Shown: piece by piece, positions 25,460 to 34,771 of the stretch
Layout of the letters: each line of letters opens with the position of its first letter
Numbering within the stretch: the first letter of the stretch is position 1
DNA from: an uncultured Treponema sp.
Lineage (GTDB): Bacteria; Spirochaetota; Spirochaetia; Treponematales; Treponemataceae
DNA length: 64,000 nucleotides
Reading direction: 5' to 3'
Assembly: GCF_945873775.1 (NCBI RefSeq)
Contig: NZ_CAMCEC010000010.1
Location: forward strand, 26,282 to 90,281
Notes under the pieces: model-generated
What the model was told of the DNA's origin: nothing
Database searches by the model: none
Seen by the model: the letters and a program-made list of their open reading frames with translations, nothing else
Program-made: the position numbers and the translations under genes

Positions 25460-26491
25460 TTAGTTTCCTGTAAATCCGCGGGTCCGCTCAAAATTCGTCA
25501 CAAATTCTTGAAGCCCATTATATATTCCAAGCGACAGTTTCTGCAAGTACTTGTCATCGTTCAAAAGCAAGCCTTCTTTTTTGTTCGTAAGGAAGCCAAG
25601 TTCTATAAGGACGCTCGGCATTTTTGAATTCCTGACAACAAACCACTCTTCTTCCTTTATTCCGCGGGAATTGCTCAATGTTCCGACCTGAGCTGAAATT
25701 CCGTTCATTATAAATTTCGCCATCAGAATCGATTCAGTTGTGTATTCCTCTTCTGTCATGCTGTTTAAAATCGGCAGAATTGAAGCGTCCTCATTTACTG
25801 ATTTTGAATTCAAAACCTGGCGACGGTATCCCGGAGAAAGATACCAGACTTCATAGCCAGTAACTTTTTCGCTAAGGCTGGAATTTACGTGGACAGAAAC
25901 ATAGAGAATCGCTTCGTTTTCCTTTAGTTTTACTGAATTTGCAATTTCTGTGCGTTGAGAAAGTGTAAGGAAAACATCCGTGCTGCGCGTCATCAAAATA
26001 TTTTTTTCTGGATAAGCTTTTTTAAGATAATCACGGAGCCTTAGCCCGACTTTTAAGTTTATATCTTTTTCAACAACCTTGATTTTCTTTCCGTCTGAAA
26101 CATGGATTGAACTTGCGCCAGGATCTTTTCCGCCATGTCCCGGATCAATGAGAATAGCGCCAATCTTATAAGGGGCTTCTGAACTCTGCAATTTAAAGAA
26201 ATTTTCAGCTAGGTTAAAAAATGACTGGGAAGAAACAAGTTTTCCGTTTTCAAATGAAGGAGCGTCTTCCTGCACAAGAGTTTTGTAATCCTGAAGAAAA
26301 AAAGAATCGCCTGCCCTGAACGAAATTCTGTGTCCGTTTTTTTCAAGAAGACCGCAAGAAGTCAGAGGATCCCAGTAAAAGGAAATTCCTGATTTCTGCA
26401 CATTCTGAAGAAAATCGACTTTTGCACTTTGAGAAAAAATTGAAAATGGAAAAATTAAAAGCAGAAAAAAAGCAAAAGTTTTTATCTTCAT
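25460..26491 (-). CDS. N-acetylmuramoyl-L-alanine amidase (Amidase_3)
   Basis: A 343-residue periplasmic peptidoglycan amidase with a signal peptide (FAFFLLLIFPFSIFSQS) and a C-terminal Amidase_3 domain from about residue 115. Zinc-site motifs: ILIDPGHGGKDPGA, VSVHVNSS and the catalytic Glu in VLIELGFLTNKKEG. It cuts the amide between MurNAc and the stem peptide during septation or flagellar-wall remodelling. The ATG overlaps the ATP-grasp gene stop by four bases. An N-terminal region of about 90 residues has no recognised domain. Confidence 0.9.
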   Translation of the reverse strand: MKIKTFAFFLLLIFPFSIFSQSAKVDFLQNVQKSGISFYWDPLTSCGLLEKNGHRISFRAGDSFFLQDYKTLVQEDAPSFENGKLVSSQSFFNLAENFFKLQSSEAPYKIGAILIDPGHGGKDPGASSIHVSDGKKIKVVEKDINLKVGLRLRDYLKKAYPEKNILMTRSTDVFLTLSQRTEIANSVKLKENEAILYVSVHVNSSLSEKVTGYEVWYLSPGYRRQVLNSKSVNEDASILPILNSMTEEEYTTESILMAKFIMNGISAQVGTLSNSRGIKEEEWFVVRNSKMPSVLIELGFLTNKKEGLLLNDDKYLQKLSLGIYNGLQEFVTNFERTRGFTGN

Positions 26492-28056
26492 TTTTCCTCC
26501 AGCTGAACAGAATCAGAATAATACAAAATTCCTTGAATGCCGGCGCGCAAAAGACAGCACCAGAATTTTTTGGAATCAAGGCGCGGATGCTCAGGTGAAA
26601 TTTTGTCAAAAAGAAAAAGAGTGTCTTTTATCGTTCTGAAATTCCAGTCGCGTTTTTCCATGATTTTTTTTATGCTTTCTGGAACACAATTTTGCGCAGG
26701 CTGATTTTTTTCAATGAATGGAATCTGCTCAAGTTCAGCTAAAAACTTTTCGTCTTTTACATTGAAATCAAATGCGCTGAACGGAAATCCTTTTTCTTGC
26801 GGAAGTTCAACACCAGAAAGAAAATTTTCACTCTGCGGATTTTTTGGCTCCAAGCGAAGCACAATCTGGGCAACAGCGGATTCAGCTCCTTTTTTTGACA
26901 GTTCGCGTTCTTTTGACGAAGATATTACGTTTCCGCATTTTTCAACATTGTTCCGCGGAAAATCAACCGAGCTTCCCTCTTTTACTCTGAAAAAAATATT
27001 TTTTACAAAAGGAGAAGCCCAGGCTTTTTCTTCGCCATAAATTTTTTTTATCTTTCCAGGAATTGAAATAAACGCTCTTTCATGGCTGAATTTTGTAGAA
27101 GAAATTTCTATAATGCCAGAGAAATCAGAAGGATTCCCCAATGCGATTTTCATTGCTTCTTTTGTAAGCTCAAATCCTGATGAATAAGGAAAAGTCCAGC
27201 CCGACATATATCCGCCAGAAAGCCTTGCCGCAATTTCACCAATCATCGGACCTTGCTTTGTATACTTTACGTCTCCCTTTGCGACTCCGTTTGTAAGCCC
27301 TAGAGCATGAACCGCATCTGTAAAAACTTTTACAATTTCCTGTTTTTTATTTTCTGAAATTTCAGAAGGCATTGAATGTCCAAGCTCAACAAAATATGGC
27401 TCAAAAAAAATATGGCGGTCTGCAAACCCGGCGATGATAACTTTTCCGTTTACAACAAGCGCATCAATCGAAAATTCAGGACCTTCCATAAAATCTTCAA
27501 CAATAGCTTTTTTTGTGCGGGAAAAATCAACAGCGTCTTTCAATGCAGGAAGAAATTCATCTTTATTTCTAACAAGCCGGCAACCCCGCGCTCCCATATT
27601 GTCTACAGGCTTTACGACTTTTGGAAAATGAATTTCAGGAGCTTCATTTTTCTGAAATAAATCTATATAGTTTTCATCAGCTTCAAAAAAATCAGGAGAA
27701 GGAATTTTATTTTTCTTAAAGCATTCACGCATAAGAATTTTATTGCTGGCATTCATAGCAGATTCAAAACTGTGAGAAACAAATCCGCATTTTTGGCAAG
27801 CAAGAGAAACTGGAGCTGAAAAATCTGTTCCGGCTGTAAAAACCGCGCAAAGATTTTTTCCCAGAGATAAAGCAAAATCTACAATTGCGTTTGTATCTTT
27901 TAAATCTATTTTTTCAAAGCGATCTGCAAACGGAACACAAACCGCATCTGGATTCGCATCTATTACAAGTGCTTTGTAGCCAAGTTCTTTTGCTGCCTCT
28001 ATTGAAGGACGCTGCATTAATCCCGCGCCTAAAATCAAAATATAACGGTCATTCAT
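26488..28056 (-). CDS. ATP-grasp ligase, unknown substrate
   Basis: A 522-residue ATP-grasp enzyme. Residues 1-110 are the pre-ATP-grasp Rossmann-like domain (YILILGAGLMQRPSIEAAKE). Residues 120-320 contain the grasp core: FPKVVKPVDNMGARGCRLV, VEDFMEGPEFSIDALVV, and MIGEIAARLSGG, where E and N/R residues hold Mg-ATP. The last 200 residues are variable. Such enzymes couple ATP to amide or carboxylate ligation (CPS/DdlB/PurK-like). Position in an operon with SpsF/SpsG and GT genes suggests modification of a surface sugar, but this is inference. Confidence 0.8.
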   Translation of the reverse strand: MNDRYILILGAGLMQRPSIEAAKELGYKALVIDANPDAVCVPFADRFEKIDLKDTNAIVDFALSLGKNLCAVFTAGTDFSAPVSLACQKCGFVSHSFESAMNASNKILMRECFKKNKIPSPDFFEADENYIDLFQKNEAPEIHFPKVVKPVDNMGARGCRLVRNKDEFLPALKDAVDFSRTKKAIVEDFMEGPEFSIDALVVNGKVIIAGFADRHIFFEPYFVELGHSMPSEISENKKQEIVKVFTDAVHALGLTNGVAKGDVKYTKQGPMIGEIAARLSGGYMSGWTFPYSSGFELTKEAMKIALGNPSDFSGIIEISSTKFSHERAFISIPGKIKKIYGEEKAWASPFVKNIFFRVKEGSSVDFPRNNVEKCGNVISSSKERELSKKGAESAVAQIVLRLEPKNPQSENFLSGVELPQEKGFPFSAFDFNVKDEKFLAELEQIPFIEKNQPAQNCVPESIKKIMEKRDWNFRTIKDTLFLFDKISPEHPRLDSKKFWCCLLRAGIQGILYYSDSVQLEEK

Positions 28057-28091
28057 TTACTTATTATTTTCGACATAAAAGCAAACTGATT

Positions 28092-30626
28092 TTAGGATTT
28101 AATTTTCTTGCAGTAAACCTCAAATGTATCGCCCAAATTTAAAAGTTTGCACAAGTCGGTTAAAACTTTCATTGGCAAAGAATTTGAAGTCCATTTCATT
28201 TTTTTTGCAAGCGGAAAACGTTCTGGATGAATTCCAGTTGAAACAACTTTTACAACTTTAAATCCATATTTTCTCAAAATTTTTTTTGCGTATTTTATTT
28301 CCCAAATTGTATAATGGTCAGCTGGACTTTTTTCATAGAAATCATCAGTAGAATATTTTCCGCTCACTCCAGAAGCAGACGGAGTGCTGAAAGCAAACAT
28401 TCCGCCGTCTTTTACAATTTCAGAAACTTTTTTCAGCACAGAATCGAGATTTTTAAAATGCTCTATAACGTACCACATTGTAACCGCATCAAATTTTTCA
28501 ATTCCGAATTCTGAAACAAAATCCGCGTCTGGAAAACTTACACAGCTAGCCGGAAAATTCAAAGTCTGCTGAACATACTCGACTGCGCTTTGAGAAATGT
28601 CCGCGCCAAAAACTTGCCAGCCAGAATCGTTTGCAGCAGAAAGGAAAGGACCCATTGCGCATCCAATGTCCAAGACAGAAGGAATGTTTTTTGAAATTCT
28701 ATTTGTAAGCCTATAGAAAAAATCAATAATTGAAATTCGCCTTAAGCAAACTGACTTAATTGAATCAAAATCATCAAGATAAGTTTTTCCATATTGCTTT
28801 TTGTAATCCTCAAAAAAATACGCATGGTTATATTCAGTCTGAACTTCTGATAAAGTCCAAGACATATAAATCATTCCGCAGCTTGAGCATCTTCTGTAAG
28901 TTCTGTTTTTGTTTCTCGCAACAATTTTGTTTTTAAAGCCTTCACCAGTTTTGCAGACAGGACATTCAAAATGGCTTCCGAGTGAAAGTTTTTTTGCAAA
29001 GGAAGCAAGATTTTCAGAAGTTTCAACTTTATTTTTTATTAAAAGATTTTCAGGCTGAATCAAAAGATTCTTGAACATTTTCTGATTTATCTTTTTTGGA
29101 GCAAGACACTTAAATCCATTTGCAACTGAAAGACGAATATGCAAAGGTGTTGTTCCCAAAAGAATTACAGCGCAACCTGCGCCAGCGGCTTCAAAGGCAG
29201 TAAAGCCAAAGTGAGTAACAACAAGATCATATTTAAAAAGCTCTTCTTTTAAATTTTCAATTGGAGAAGAAACTGTTATATATTTTTTTAACTCTTCTGA
29301 AATATTTTTTTCTGTTTCAAAAACTTTTTCTTTTGAAGGCGCAACTGCCACAACACGAACATTATTTTTTGCAAGCGCAACAGCAGATTTTAAAATAAGA
29401 TTCGCAGGATCTTCTCCGCCAACACAAATCAGCGCATTGTTTATTTTTGCAGGAAAAGAAGAATGTTTTTTTTCAGGCAAAGGAATAAAAGATGGATTGT
29501 AGTAATTTACATTTCGATTCGATTTCAAAGAAGGAATTATATCAAAAAGATATTCTGCATAGCCATTGTCGCAGTTTCCTTCATCAATGCTTGCAACTGG
29601 AATTCTTGATGCTATAGAACGAATAAAATTATTATCAGCTGAAAATAAATCTGTAATTGCAAGACAATATTCAGATAAATCTGAAATATTATTTACAATC
29701 TGAAAATCATCAAGTCCATTTTTCCGAGCCTCTTCAAGCAAATCCAAACGTTGGGTTAAATCAGCGTCATCTGGAATATAAATATCCCATCCGTTTGCAA
29801 TTGCAAGTTCAAGGCATCTTCTTAAATGTCCGGTTCCATGTCCTTTCTTTACAGATGGAATTAAAAGAACAGGATTTTTCACAGCAGAAAATGAAAGCGC
29901 AGCTAAAATTTCATTTGTAGAATAAGGCTCTGATGGGTTTTTCTTGCCGGAAATTTTCTTTACAATTCTTAATGCTCTTTTATAATCAGAAAAAGTATCA
30001 ACTGTAGTTCTATAATCTGGATAATAAAATTCCTGCGGAGCTTTTACAAATGCGCAAATATATTTTTCAGAATGATTATAAAGCGCAGGGCCTACATGCT
30101 CGTGGTCATAAGGCAATTCCGTTTCTGATGCAGCTTCGAGCAAAGAGTCCGCATTGAACACTTCAACTCCAGAACCATGAGGAAGTCCTGAAAATGTAAT
30201 GTAGTCAACAGGAGAAATTTTTTCTCTCAAAAAATATTCATTAACAAGTTTTTGCGCTGCTTCATAAAATAAAAAAGGATTGTCTGCTGTCGCTCTTAAA
30301 ACAACATCGGCTTTGGAAATTTTTATAGCATTGCAAAATCTGTCAAGCACATCAGATTGTGAGCCAGCGTAAAAATCCCAGCCGCATTTTTTTGCTATAG
30401 GCTCTAGCTCTTCTCTGCTTTCCTCATCAACGGCAAGAAAATATTTTGAAGCCTCAATTTTTTTCATTGAAGCTAAAGTCCATTCAAGAATTGTTTTTCC
30501 GCCAAGAGGTAAAAGAGCTTTCCGAGGAAGCCTTGTGGAAGACAAACGGCACTGGACAATCACAACAACACGTTTTTTTCCAGCAACAATTTTTTTAATT
30601 CCTTCTTTTATTTTTTTTAAATTCAT
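28092..30626 (-). CDS. SpsF-type cytidylyltransferase / SpsG-type / SAM methyltransferase fusion
   Basis: An 844-residue three-part protein. Residues 15-240 resemble SpsF, a CMP-sugar cytidylyltransferase (VQCRLSSTRLPRKALLPLGG, VLRATADNPF). Residues 255-540 resemble SpsG/PseG sugar-nucleotide glycosyltransferase-like proteins (KKGHGTGHLRRCLELA). Residues 553-600 have a zinc-ribbon-like CPVCKTG / CSSCGMIYM, followed by a class I SAM methyltransferase (VLDIGCAMG at about 650; VTMWYVIEHF). Together they fit synthesis and methylation of a nonulosonic-acid-like sugar, as used in flagellin or surface glycans; the substrate is unknown. Nothing suggests a frameshift artefact. Confidence 0.8.
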   Translation of the reverse strand: MNLKKIKEGIKKIVAGKKRVVVIVQCRLSSTRLPRKALLPLGGKTILEWTLASMKKIEASKYFLAVDEESREELEPIAKKCGWDFYAGSQSDVLDRFCNAIKISKADVVLRATADNPFLFYEAAQKLVNEYFLREKISPVDYITFSGLPHGSGVEVFNADSLLEAASETELPYDHEHVGPALYNHSEKYICAFVKAPQEFYYPDYRTTVDTFSDYKRALRIVKKISGKKNPSEPYSTNEILAALSFSAVKNPVLLIPSVKKGHGTGHLRRCLELAIANGWDIYIPDDADLTQRLDLLEEARKNGLDDFQIVNNISDLSEYCLAITDLFSADNNFIRSIASRIPVASIDEGNCDNGYAEYLFDIIPSLKSNRNVNYYNPSFIPLPEKKHSSFPAKINNALICVGGEDPANLILKSAVALAKNNVRVVAVAPSKEKVFETEKNISEELKKYITVSSPIENLKEELFKYDLVVTHFGFTAFEAAGAGCAVILLGTTPLHIRLSVANGFKCLAPKKINQKMFKNLLIQPENLLIKNKVETSENLASFAKKLSLGSHFECPVCKTGEGFKNKIVARNKNRTYRRCSSCGMIYMSWTLSEVQTEYNHAYFFEDYKKQYGKTYLDDFDSIKSVCLRRISIIDFFYRLTNRISKNIPSVLDIGCAMGPFLSAANDSGWQVFGADISQSAVEYVQQTLNFPASCVSFPDADFVSEFGIEKFDAVTMWYVIEHFKNLDSVLKKVSEIVKDGGMFAFSTPSASGVSGKYSTDDFYEKSPADHYTIWEIKYAKKILRKYGFKVVKVVSTGIHPERFPLAKKMKWTSNSLPMKVLTDLCKLLNLGDTFEVYCKKIKS

Positions 30627-30640
30627 CTTTTACCTCGGAA

Positions 30641-31594
30641 TTACTTTCCCCAGTTTTCAATAAGAGCAACAGCGTCTGTTTTAAATCTATACTGATTTTC
30701 TTTTGTCCATCGCATGGCATCTTTAAATTGTCGCATTGACTCAACAAATCCACAAGAACTTTTTAATTTAAAAGCAAAATATGAAAGCCACGATATTTTT
30801 GCATGATCGGATAAAAAAACAGGCAAAAGATTTTTCAAGTAAAATCTAAGATACGAAATATCTACCGTTAGGTTTTCTTCGGGAATTGCACCTGTGTATT
30901 TAAACTCAAATCCTGTGGATAAATTTATTTTTTCTCCCCAGAGCCATGATCTAAAAAAGAAATCAATTTTTTGCCAGTATTCAGAAGAAATCGTATAGTC
31001 AATTCCGCCAAGAAGAATAAATTTTTCACGGTTATAAAAACCTGCATAATCAGCCGGATACAAAGTTGGCTGCCCGTCTAAAAAAACGGAATCTGCTTCA
31101 ACTTCAAAAACAGATTTTCTTGCTGAAGGAAAAAGCGCAACAGGAAGTTTTGTAGAACTGTCAGAAAAAAGCCTTGGAGCAATGCAAAACTGATTTTTCT
31201 TCATAAACTTAAAAACCATAGAAGCATCAAAAGAAAATTTTTCAAGACACATTTCTTCTTGAACAACTAAAACATACTGAGTTTCAGCTTCAGAAAAAGC
31301 AATGTTCAAAAGCTCGCCTTGCGATACATTTTCCAATGCAACTAAAAATTTTACAGTAGGAAAATGCCTTGCAAATGAATCTACGGCTTTCCGTTCATTT
31401 TCAGGATTCACGCTTATAATTTTTTCAAATCCTTTTTGCAATAAATTTTCAAGCACTCTAGTTCTATAATGCCTCCCCGACCTGCTAAGAACGACACAGG
31501 TGATAGGCATAAGAATTTGCTTGGGATTTTCTGTTCCGCCGATAACTGTATAAGAAACTTTATGCTGATTAAAAATTGAAGGTATAGTATTCAT
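30641..31594 (-). CDS. Glycosyltransferase 2-like protein
   Basis: A 317-residue protein with a GT-A-like start (MPITCVVLSRSGRHYRTRVLENLLQKG) and a strand-rich mid-region (VKFLVALENVSQGELLNIAF) as in nucleotide-sugar transferases; no clear DxD is visible (DYAGFYNREKF and IDYTIS are weak). ATG at 31594 is chosen because AAGGA lies just upstream, giving a 26-base overlap with the spiro-SPASM gene; an earlier ATG at 31630 lacks that signal. The role is probably in the same surface-sugar pathway as its neighbours. Identification is by fold impression only. Confidence 0.55.
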   Translation of the reverse strand: MNTIPSIFNQHKVSYTVIGGTENPKQILMPITCVVLSRSGRHYRTRVLENLLQKGFEKIISVNPENERKAVDSFARHFPTVKFLVALENVSQGELLNIAFSEAETQYVLVVQEEMCLEKFSFDASMVFKFMKKNQFCIAPRLFSDSSTKLPVALFPSARKSVFEVEADSVFLDGQPTLYPADYAGFYNREKFILLGGIDYTISSEYWQKIDFFFRSWLWGEKINLSTGFEFKYTGAIPEENLTVDISYLRFYLKNLLPVFLSDHAKISWLSYFAFKLKSSCGFVESMRQFKDAMRWTKENQYRFKTDAVALIENWGK

Positions 31595-33188
31595 CGCAAT
31601 CCTTGCATTTTTCTCCATATTTTTTTTCAAGCTGATTTAGAACTTCAACAAAATATTTTTTCCAGATTTTCTCTATGCCTTCGTCAAAAACATTTCCTAT
31701 CGAAGAAAGCAAAAACTGTCTGCAAAGAGGAACATCTCCTGTACAAAGAATTGTCATGTCTCGCTTTAAATGCCAGCAGACATTTCTTTCAAGCGGAGAC
31801 AAATCGGCTGGTTTTCTTAAAGGCAAAAGTTTGCAAAAATCATTGTACTTTTGAATTATGAGTTTTCCGCCGGAAGGAGAATCTTTTGAATGCCAAAATC
31901 TATAGAATTTTTCAAGTTCATCTTCGTTTTCATTCATTCTTGTAAACTGCGGATAAACAGAAGCCGGGAAAAATTTATTTAAAGCAAGAATTGAATTCAC
32001 AGCCGCATTGAAGTTTCCATTTGAAAAAATTTTGTTGTACATATCTTCGCTAAAAGAATCAATTGAAACTATCCAAGTTACATTTTCAGCTCCATTTTTT
32101 CTTTTTCCAGCACGCTCTGAAATTTCAAAAATTTTTGAAGCAAGCTGCTCTGTAACTAAAACGCCATCCGTTTCTACAAGAACTGAAAGATTCTTATGGC
32201 GCAAAATTATTTCAACGAATTCTGCGAAATTTTTATTAAGCAACGGTTCTCCCCAGGCACTCAAGCCAATCACGGCATCTTCTGAAAAACTGGAAATCTG
32301 CTCAACAAGAAAATTAAATTTTTCCAAGCTCATATCTTTTGGATTTGGATTTTCTTTTTCAAATGGGAAAAAGCCGAACTTATTTTTAAAAGCTTCTGGA
32401 TAAGGATTGTAAAATGGATTTGCAAGACAGTTTTCTGAAATCTGAATATTGTAAAATGCCGGCAAAGTCATCTGCACATCAGCGCAATTTTCAGCAAGCT
32501 CAGAAAGATTTTTGGCAGTAAGAGGAATTTCATTTTTCAACGCATTCGCATAAAGTTTCTGGCAAACAACAAAATTTCTTTTTTGCGAGCATGAAAAATC
32601 AAAACGCAGCATTCTGAAATCTTTTGGCGCAATCACGGATTCAATTTCAAAAGAATTTATGTCAGCCTTCATAACATTGAAAATGCATTCATTTGAAACA
32701 GGCAATTCTCCAAGTTCCTTATGAGTTTCAGAGGCAAAGACAGAAAGAATTTTTAAAGTTCCAGAATTTATAACTTCCGGTGAAAAGCCATAAGGATAGC
32801 CATCAGCAAAAGTGTATTCAGAAATATATTTTCTGTGGCTTTCAAGAATTTCATTTGTAAGTTCTTTATCAAGAAAAGGTCTGTCTGCTGAAGAATAAAC
32901 AACGTCATCTGCGGAAAAACTCGAAACCTGCGTGAACATTTCTTCTATTATAATTGCAGTATTCCAAAAATTTTTTGAAACAACTTTTATTTTTTCTTTG
33001 CCAAACGAAGACACAAAAGATTCCACGATATTTTTATTTTCTTCAGCGCAAGCAACAACAATTCCGCACAAATCTGAAACATCAGCTGCCCAGTCAAGGC
33101 ATCTTTCAAAAGCTGATTTTTCAGAAAAAACTTTTTCAAAAGCATGAGCCGAATTTTCATCTATATATAAAAAAACTAAATTCTTCAT
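31569..33188 (-). CDS. Spiro-SPASM type radical-SAM-like protein, Cys motif degenerate
   Basis: About 540 residues. The N-terminal 200 residues resemble a nucleotidyltransferase-like fold (MKNLVFLYIDEN, CLDWAADVSD, SADRPFLDKELTNEI). The rest is radical-SAM-like (FYNIQIS ... GLSAWGEPLLNKNF, IVSIDSF) and ends with a SPASM region (CWHLKRDM, CTGDVPLC, CKDCDEYY). The first motif should read CxxxCxxC; here only ENCLANPFYNPYP is present, so the iron-sulphur cluster that cuts SAM is probably missing. The spirochaete spiro-SPASM family is known to include such members (from memory). First gene of its operon, divergent from xseA by 60 bases. Confidence 0.75.
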   Translation of the reverse strand: MKNLVFLYIDENSAHAFEKVFSEKSAFERCLDWAADVSDLCGIVVACAEENKNIVESFVSSFGKEKIKVVSKNFWNTAIIIEEMFTQVSSFSADDVVYSSADRPFLDKELTNEILESHRKYISEYTFADGYPYGFSPEVINSGTLKILSVFASETHKELGELPVSNECIFNVMKADINSFEIESVIAPKDFRMLRFDFSCSQKRNFVVCQKLYANALKNEIPLTAKNLSELAENCADVQMTLPAFYNIQISENCLANPFYNPYPEAFKNKFGFFPFEKENPNPKDMSLEKFNFLVEQISSFSEDAVIGLSAWGEPLLNKNFAEFVEIILRHKNLSVLVETDGVLVTEQLASKIFEISERAGKRKNGAENVTWIVSIDSFSEDMYNKIFSNGNFNAAVNSILALNKFFPASVYPQFTRMNENEDELEKFYRFWHSKDSPSGGKLIIQKYNDFCKLLPLRKPADLSPLERNVCWHLKRDMTILCTGDVPLCRQFLLSSIGNVFDEGIEKIWKKYFVEVLNQLEKKYGEKCKDCDEYYTFNF

Positions 33189-33248
33189 CATTTCATTATC
33201 GGAAAATATCTTGTCTAAATTAAACGGAATGTTTACAATCGGAGCAAA

Positions 33249-34463
33249 ATGGAAATACAAAACGAATCAAAAAAAGACAACGCCCTAACAGTTTCGCAGC
33301 TGACAGAACTCATAAAAACAATGCTTGAAGGCTCTTTTCAAAATATAATTTTAAAAGGAGAAATTTCAAACTACAAGCCAAGTTCTTCCGGACATCTTTA
33401 TTTTTCGCTTAAAGATTCAGACAGCCAGATTTCAGCGGTAATGTTCAGAGGCGCGGCATCTGCATTGAATTTCATTCCAAAAGACGGAATGCTGGTTCAA
33501 GTAAGGGGAAAAATAACTGTCTACGGTCCGCGCGGAAATTACCAAATTCAAGTTTCATCAATGATTGAAGCCGGAGCCGGAAATATAATGGAAATGATTG
33601 AAATGCGGAAAAGGAAACTTGCCGCAGAAGGACTTTTTGATTCAGCAAGAAAACGCTCAATTCCATTTTTCCCAAAAACAGTTGGAGTTGTTACAAGCCC
33701 GAATGGAGCCGCTCTGCGTGATATTTTAAATATAAGGCGACGCAGAAATGACAAAGTAAGTGTCATTGTTTTTCCTGCAATAGTGCAAGGTGAAAATGCC
33801 GCAGACACAATCGAGTACATGATAAAAGCTGCAAACACATATAATATGTGCGATGTTTTGATTGTAGGAAGAGGCGGAGGTTCTTTAGAAGATTTGCTTC
33901 CGTTCAGCGAAGAAAAAGTTGTCCGTGCAATTGCAAACTCAAAGATTCCTATAATCTCCGCTGTCGGACATGAAATTGACTGGGCACTAAGCGACTTTGC
34001 GGCAGATGTAAGAGCTCCAACACCAAGCGCGGCGGCAGAAATTGCAATTCCAAGAAAATCAGATATAGAAAACAGCATTGAAAATTTCAAATCAATTCTG
34101 CTTTCAGAAATTCAAAACAAAACAAATTCTTTGCGGCTTATGTTAAGAAATTTCGATCCTGAAAATATGCGGACTAGATTGCAAAACATTGAGCAAAAAT
34201 ATTCAGAAAGATTTGACAAAGCGTTTGATTCAATGAAAGACGCAATGGCAAACATAATAAAAGACAGAAGAATAAAAATAAAACTCTGCCTGCAAAATTT
34301 GGAAAACTGCAATCCGCAGAACATTTTTGACAGAGGATATTCTATGGTTTGCGATGAAAATGGAAAGATAATAAGAAAGTCATCAGAACTTTCCAACGGC
34401 GCAAAAATAAAAATCAGACCGGCGGAAGGATTGATTTTCGCAACTGTTGATAAAATAAATTAA
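33249..34463 (+). CDS. xseA: Exodeoxyribonuclease VII large subunit
   Basis: A 404-residue XseA. It has the N-terminal OB fold (ILKGEISNYKPSSSGHLYFSLKD, MFRGAAS), the catalytic domain with VVTSPNGAALRDI, GRGGGSLEDLLPF and AVGHEIDWALSDF, and a C-terminal coiled coil. With XseB it degrades single-stranded DNA from both ends and supports mismatch repair, which fits mutL in the same operon. GGAG sits before the ATG. Length is close to the usual 400-460 residues. Confidence 0.96.
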   Translation: MEIQNESKKDNALTVSQLTELIKTMLEGSFQNIILKGEISNYKPSSSGHLYFSLKDSDSQISAVMFRGAASALNFIPKDGMLVQVRGKITVYGPRGNYQIQVSSMIEAGAGNIMEMIEMRKRKLAAEGLFDSARKRSIPFFPKTVGVVTSPNGAALRDILNIRRRRNDKVSVIVFPAIVQGENAADTIEYMIKAANTYNMCDVLIVGRGGGSLEDLLPFSEEKVVRAIANSKIPIISAVGHEIDWALSDFAADVRAPTPSAAAEIAIPRKSDIENSIENFKSILLSEIQNKTNSLRLMLRNFDPENMRTRLQNIEQKYSERFDKAFDSMKDAMANIIKDRRIKIKLCLQNLENCNPQNIFDRGYSMVCDENGKIIRKSSELSNGAKIKIRPAEGLIFATVDKIN

Positions 34464-34474
34464 CGGAGAATAAA

Positions 34475-34771
34475 ATGACAAACTTTGAAGAAAAACTAAA
34501 AAGACTTGAAGAACTTTCTGCTTCCATAAAAAAAAGCGACATCAGTCTGGAAGATGCGCTCAAAGATTTTGAAGAAGGAATAAAGCTTGCAAAATCCATG
34601 GAAAAATCACTTGACGAAATGGAAAGCAAAATTCAAATATTAATGAACAATCCTGATATTTCAGAAGACGAAAAATCCGCAGACGGTAAAAAGCAAAAAA
34701 CAAAAACTGAAAACAGCCCTGTGCTAGGTCTCTTTGACGAATCTTCTGAAATAACTGGAACAAGAGCATGA
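34475..34771 (+). CDS. xseB: Exodeoxyribonuclease VII small subunit
   Basis: A 98-residue XseB: FEEKLKRLEELSASIKKSDI, then LEDALKDFEEGIKLAKSMEK, the two-helix hairpin of the family that wraps XseA. A variable Lys/Glu-rich tail follows. It lies 11 bases after xseA and its stop overlaps the mutL start by four bases (ATGA), so translation is coupled. Confidence 0.93.
   Translation: MTNFEEKLKRLEELSASIKKSDISLEDALKDFEEGIKLAKSMEKSLDEMESKIQILMNNPDISEDEKSADGKKQKTKTENSPVLGLFDESSEITGTRA

Noticed and set aside
33548..34090. A 180-codon open frame antisense to xseA
   Set aside because: Shadow of a well conserved gene; no ribosome site and no recognisable protein.
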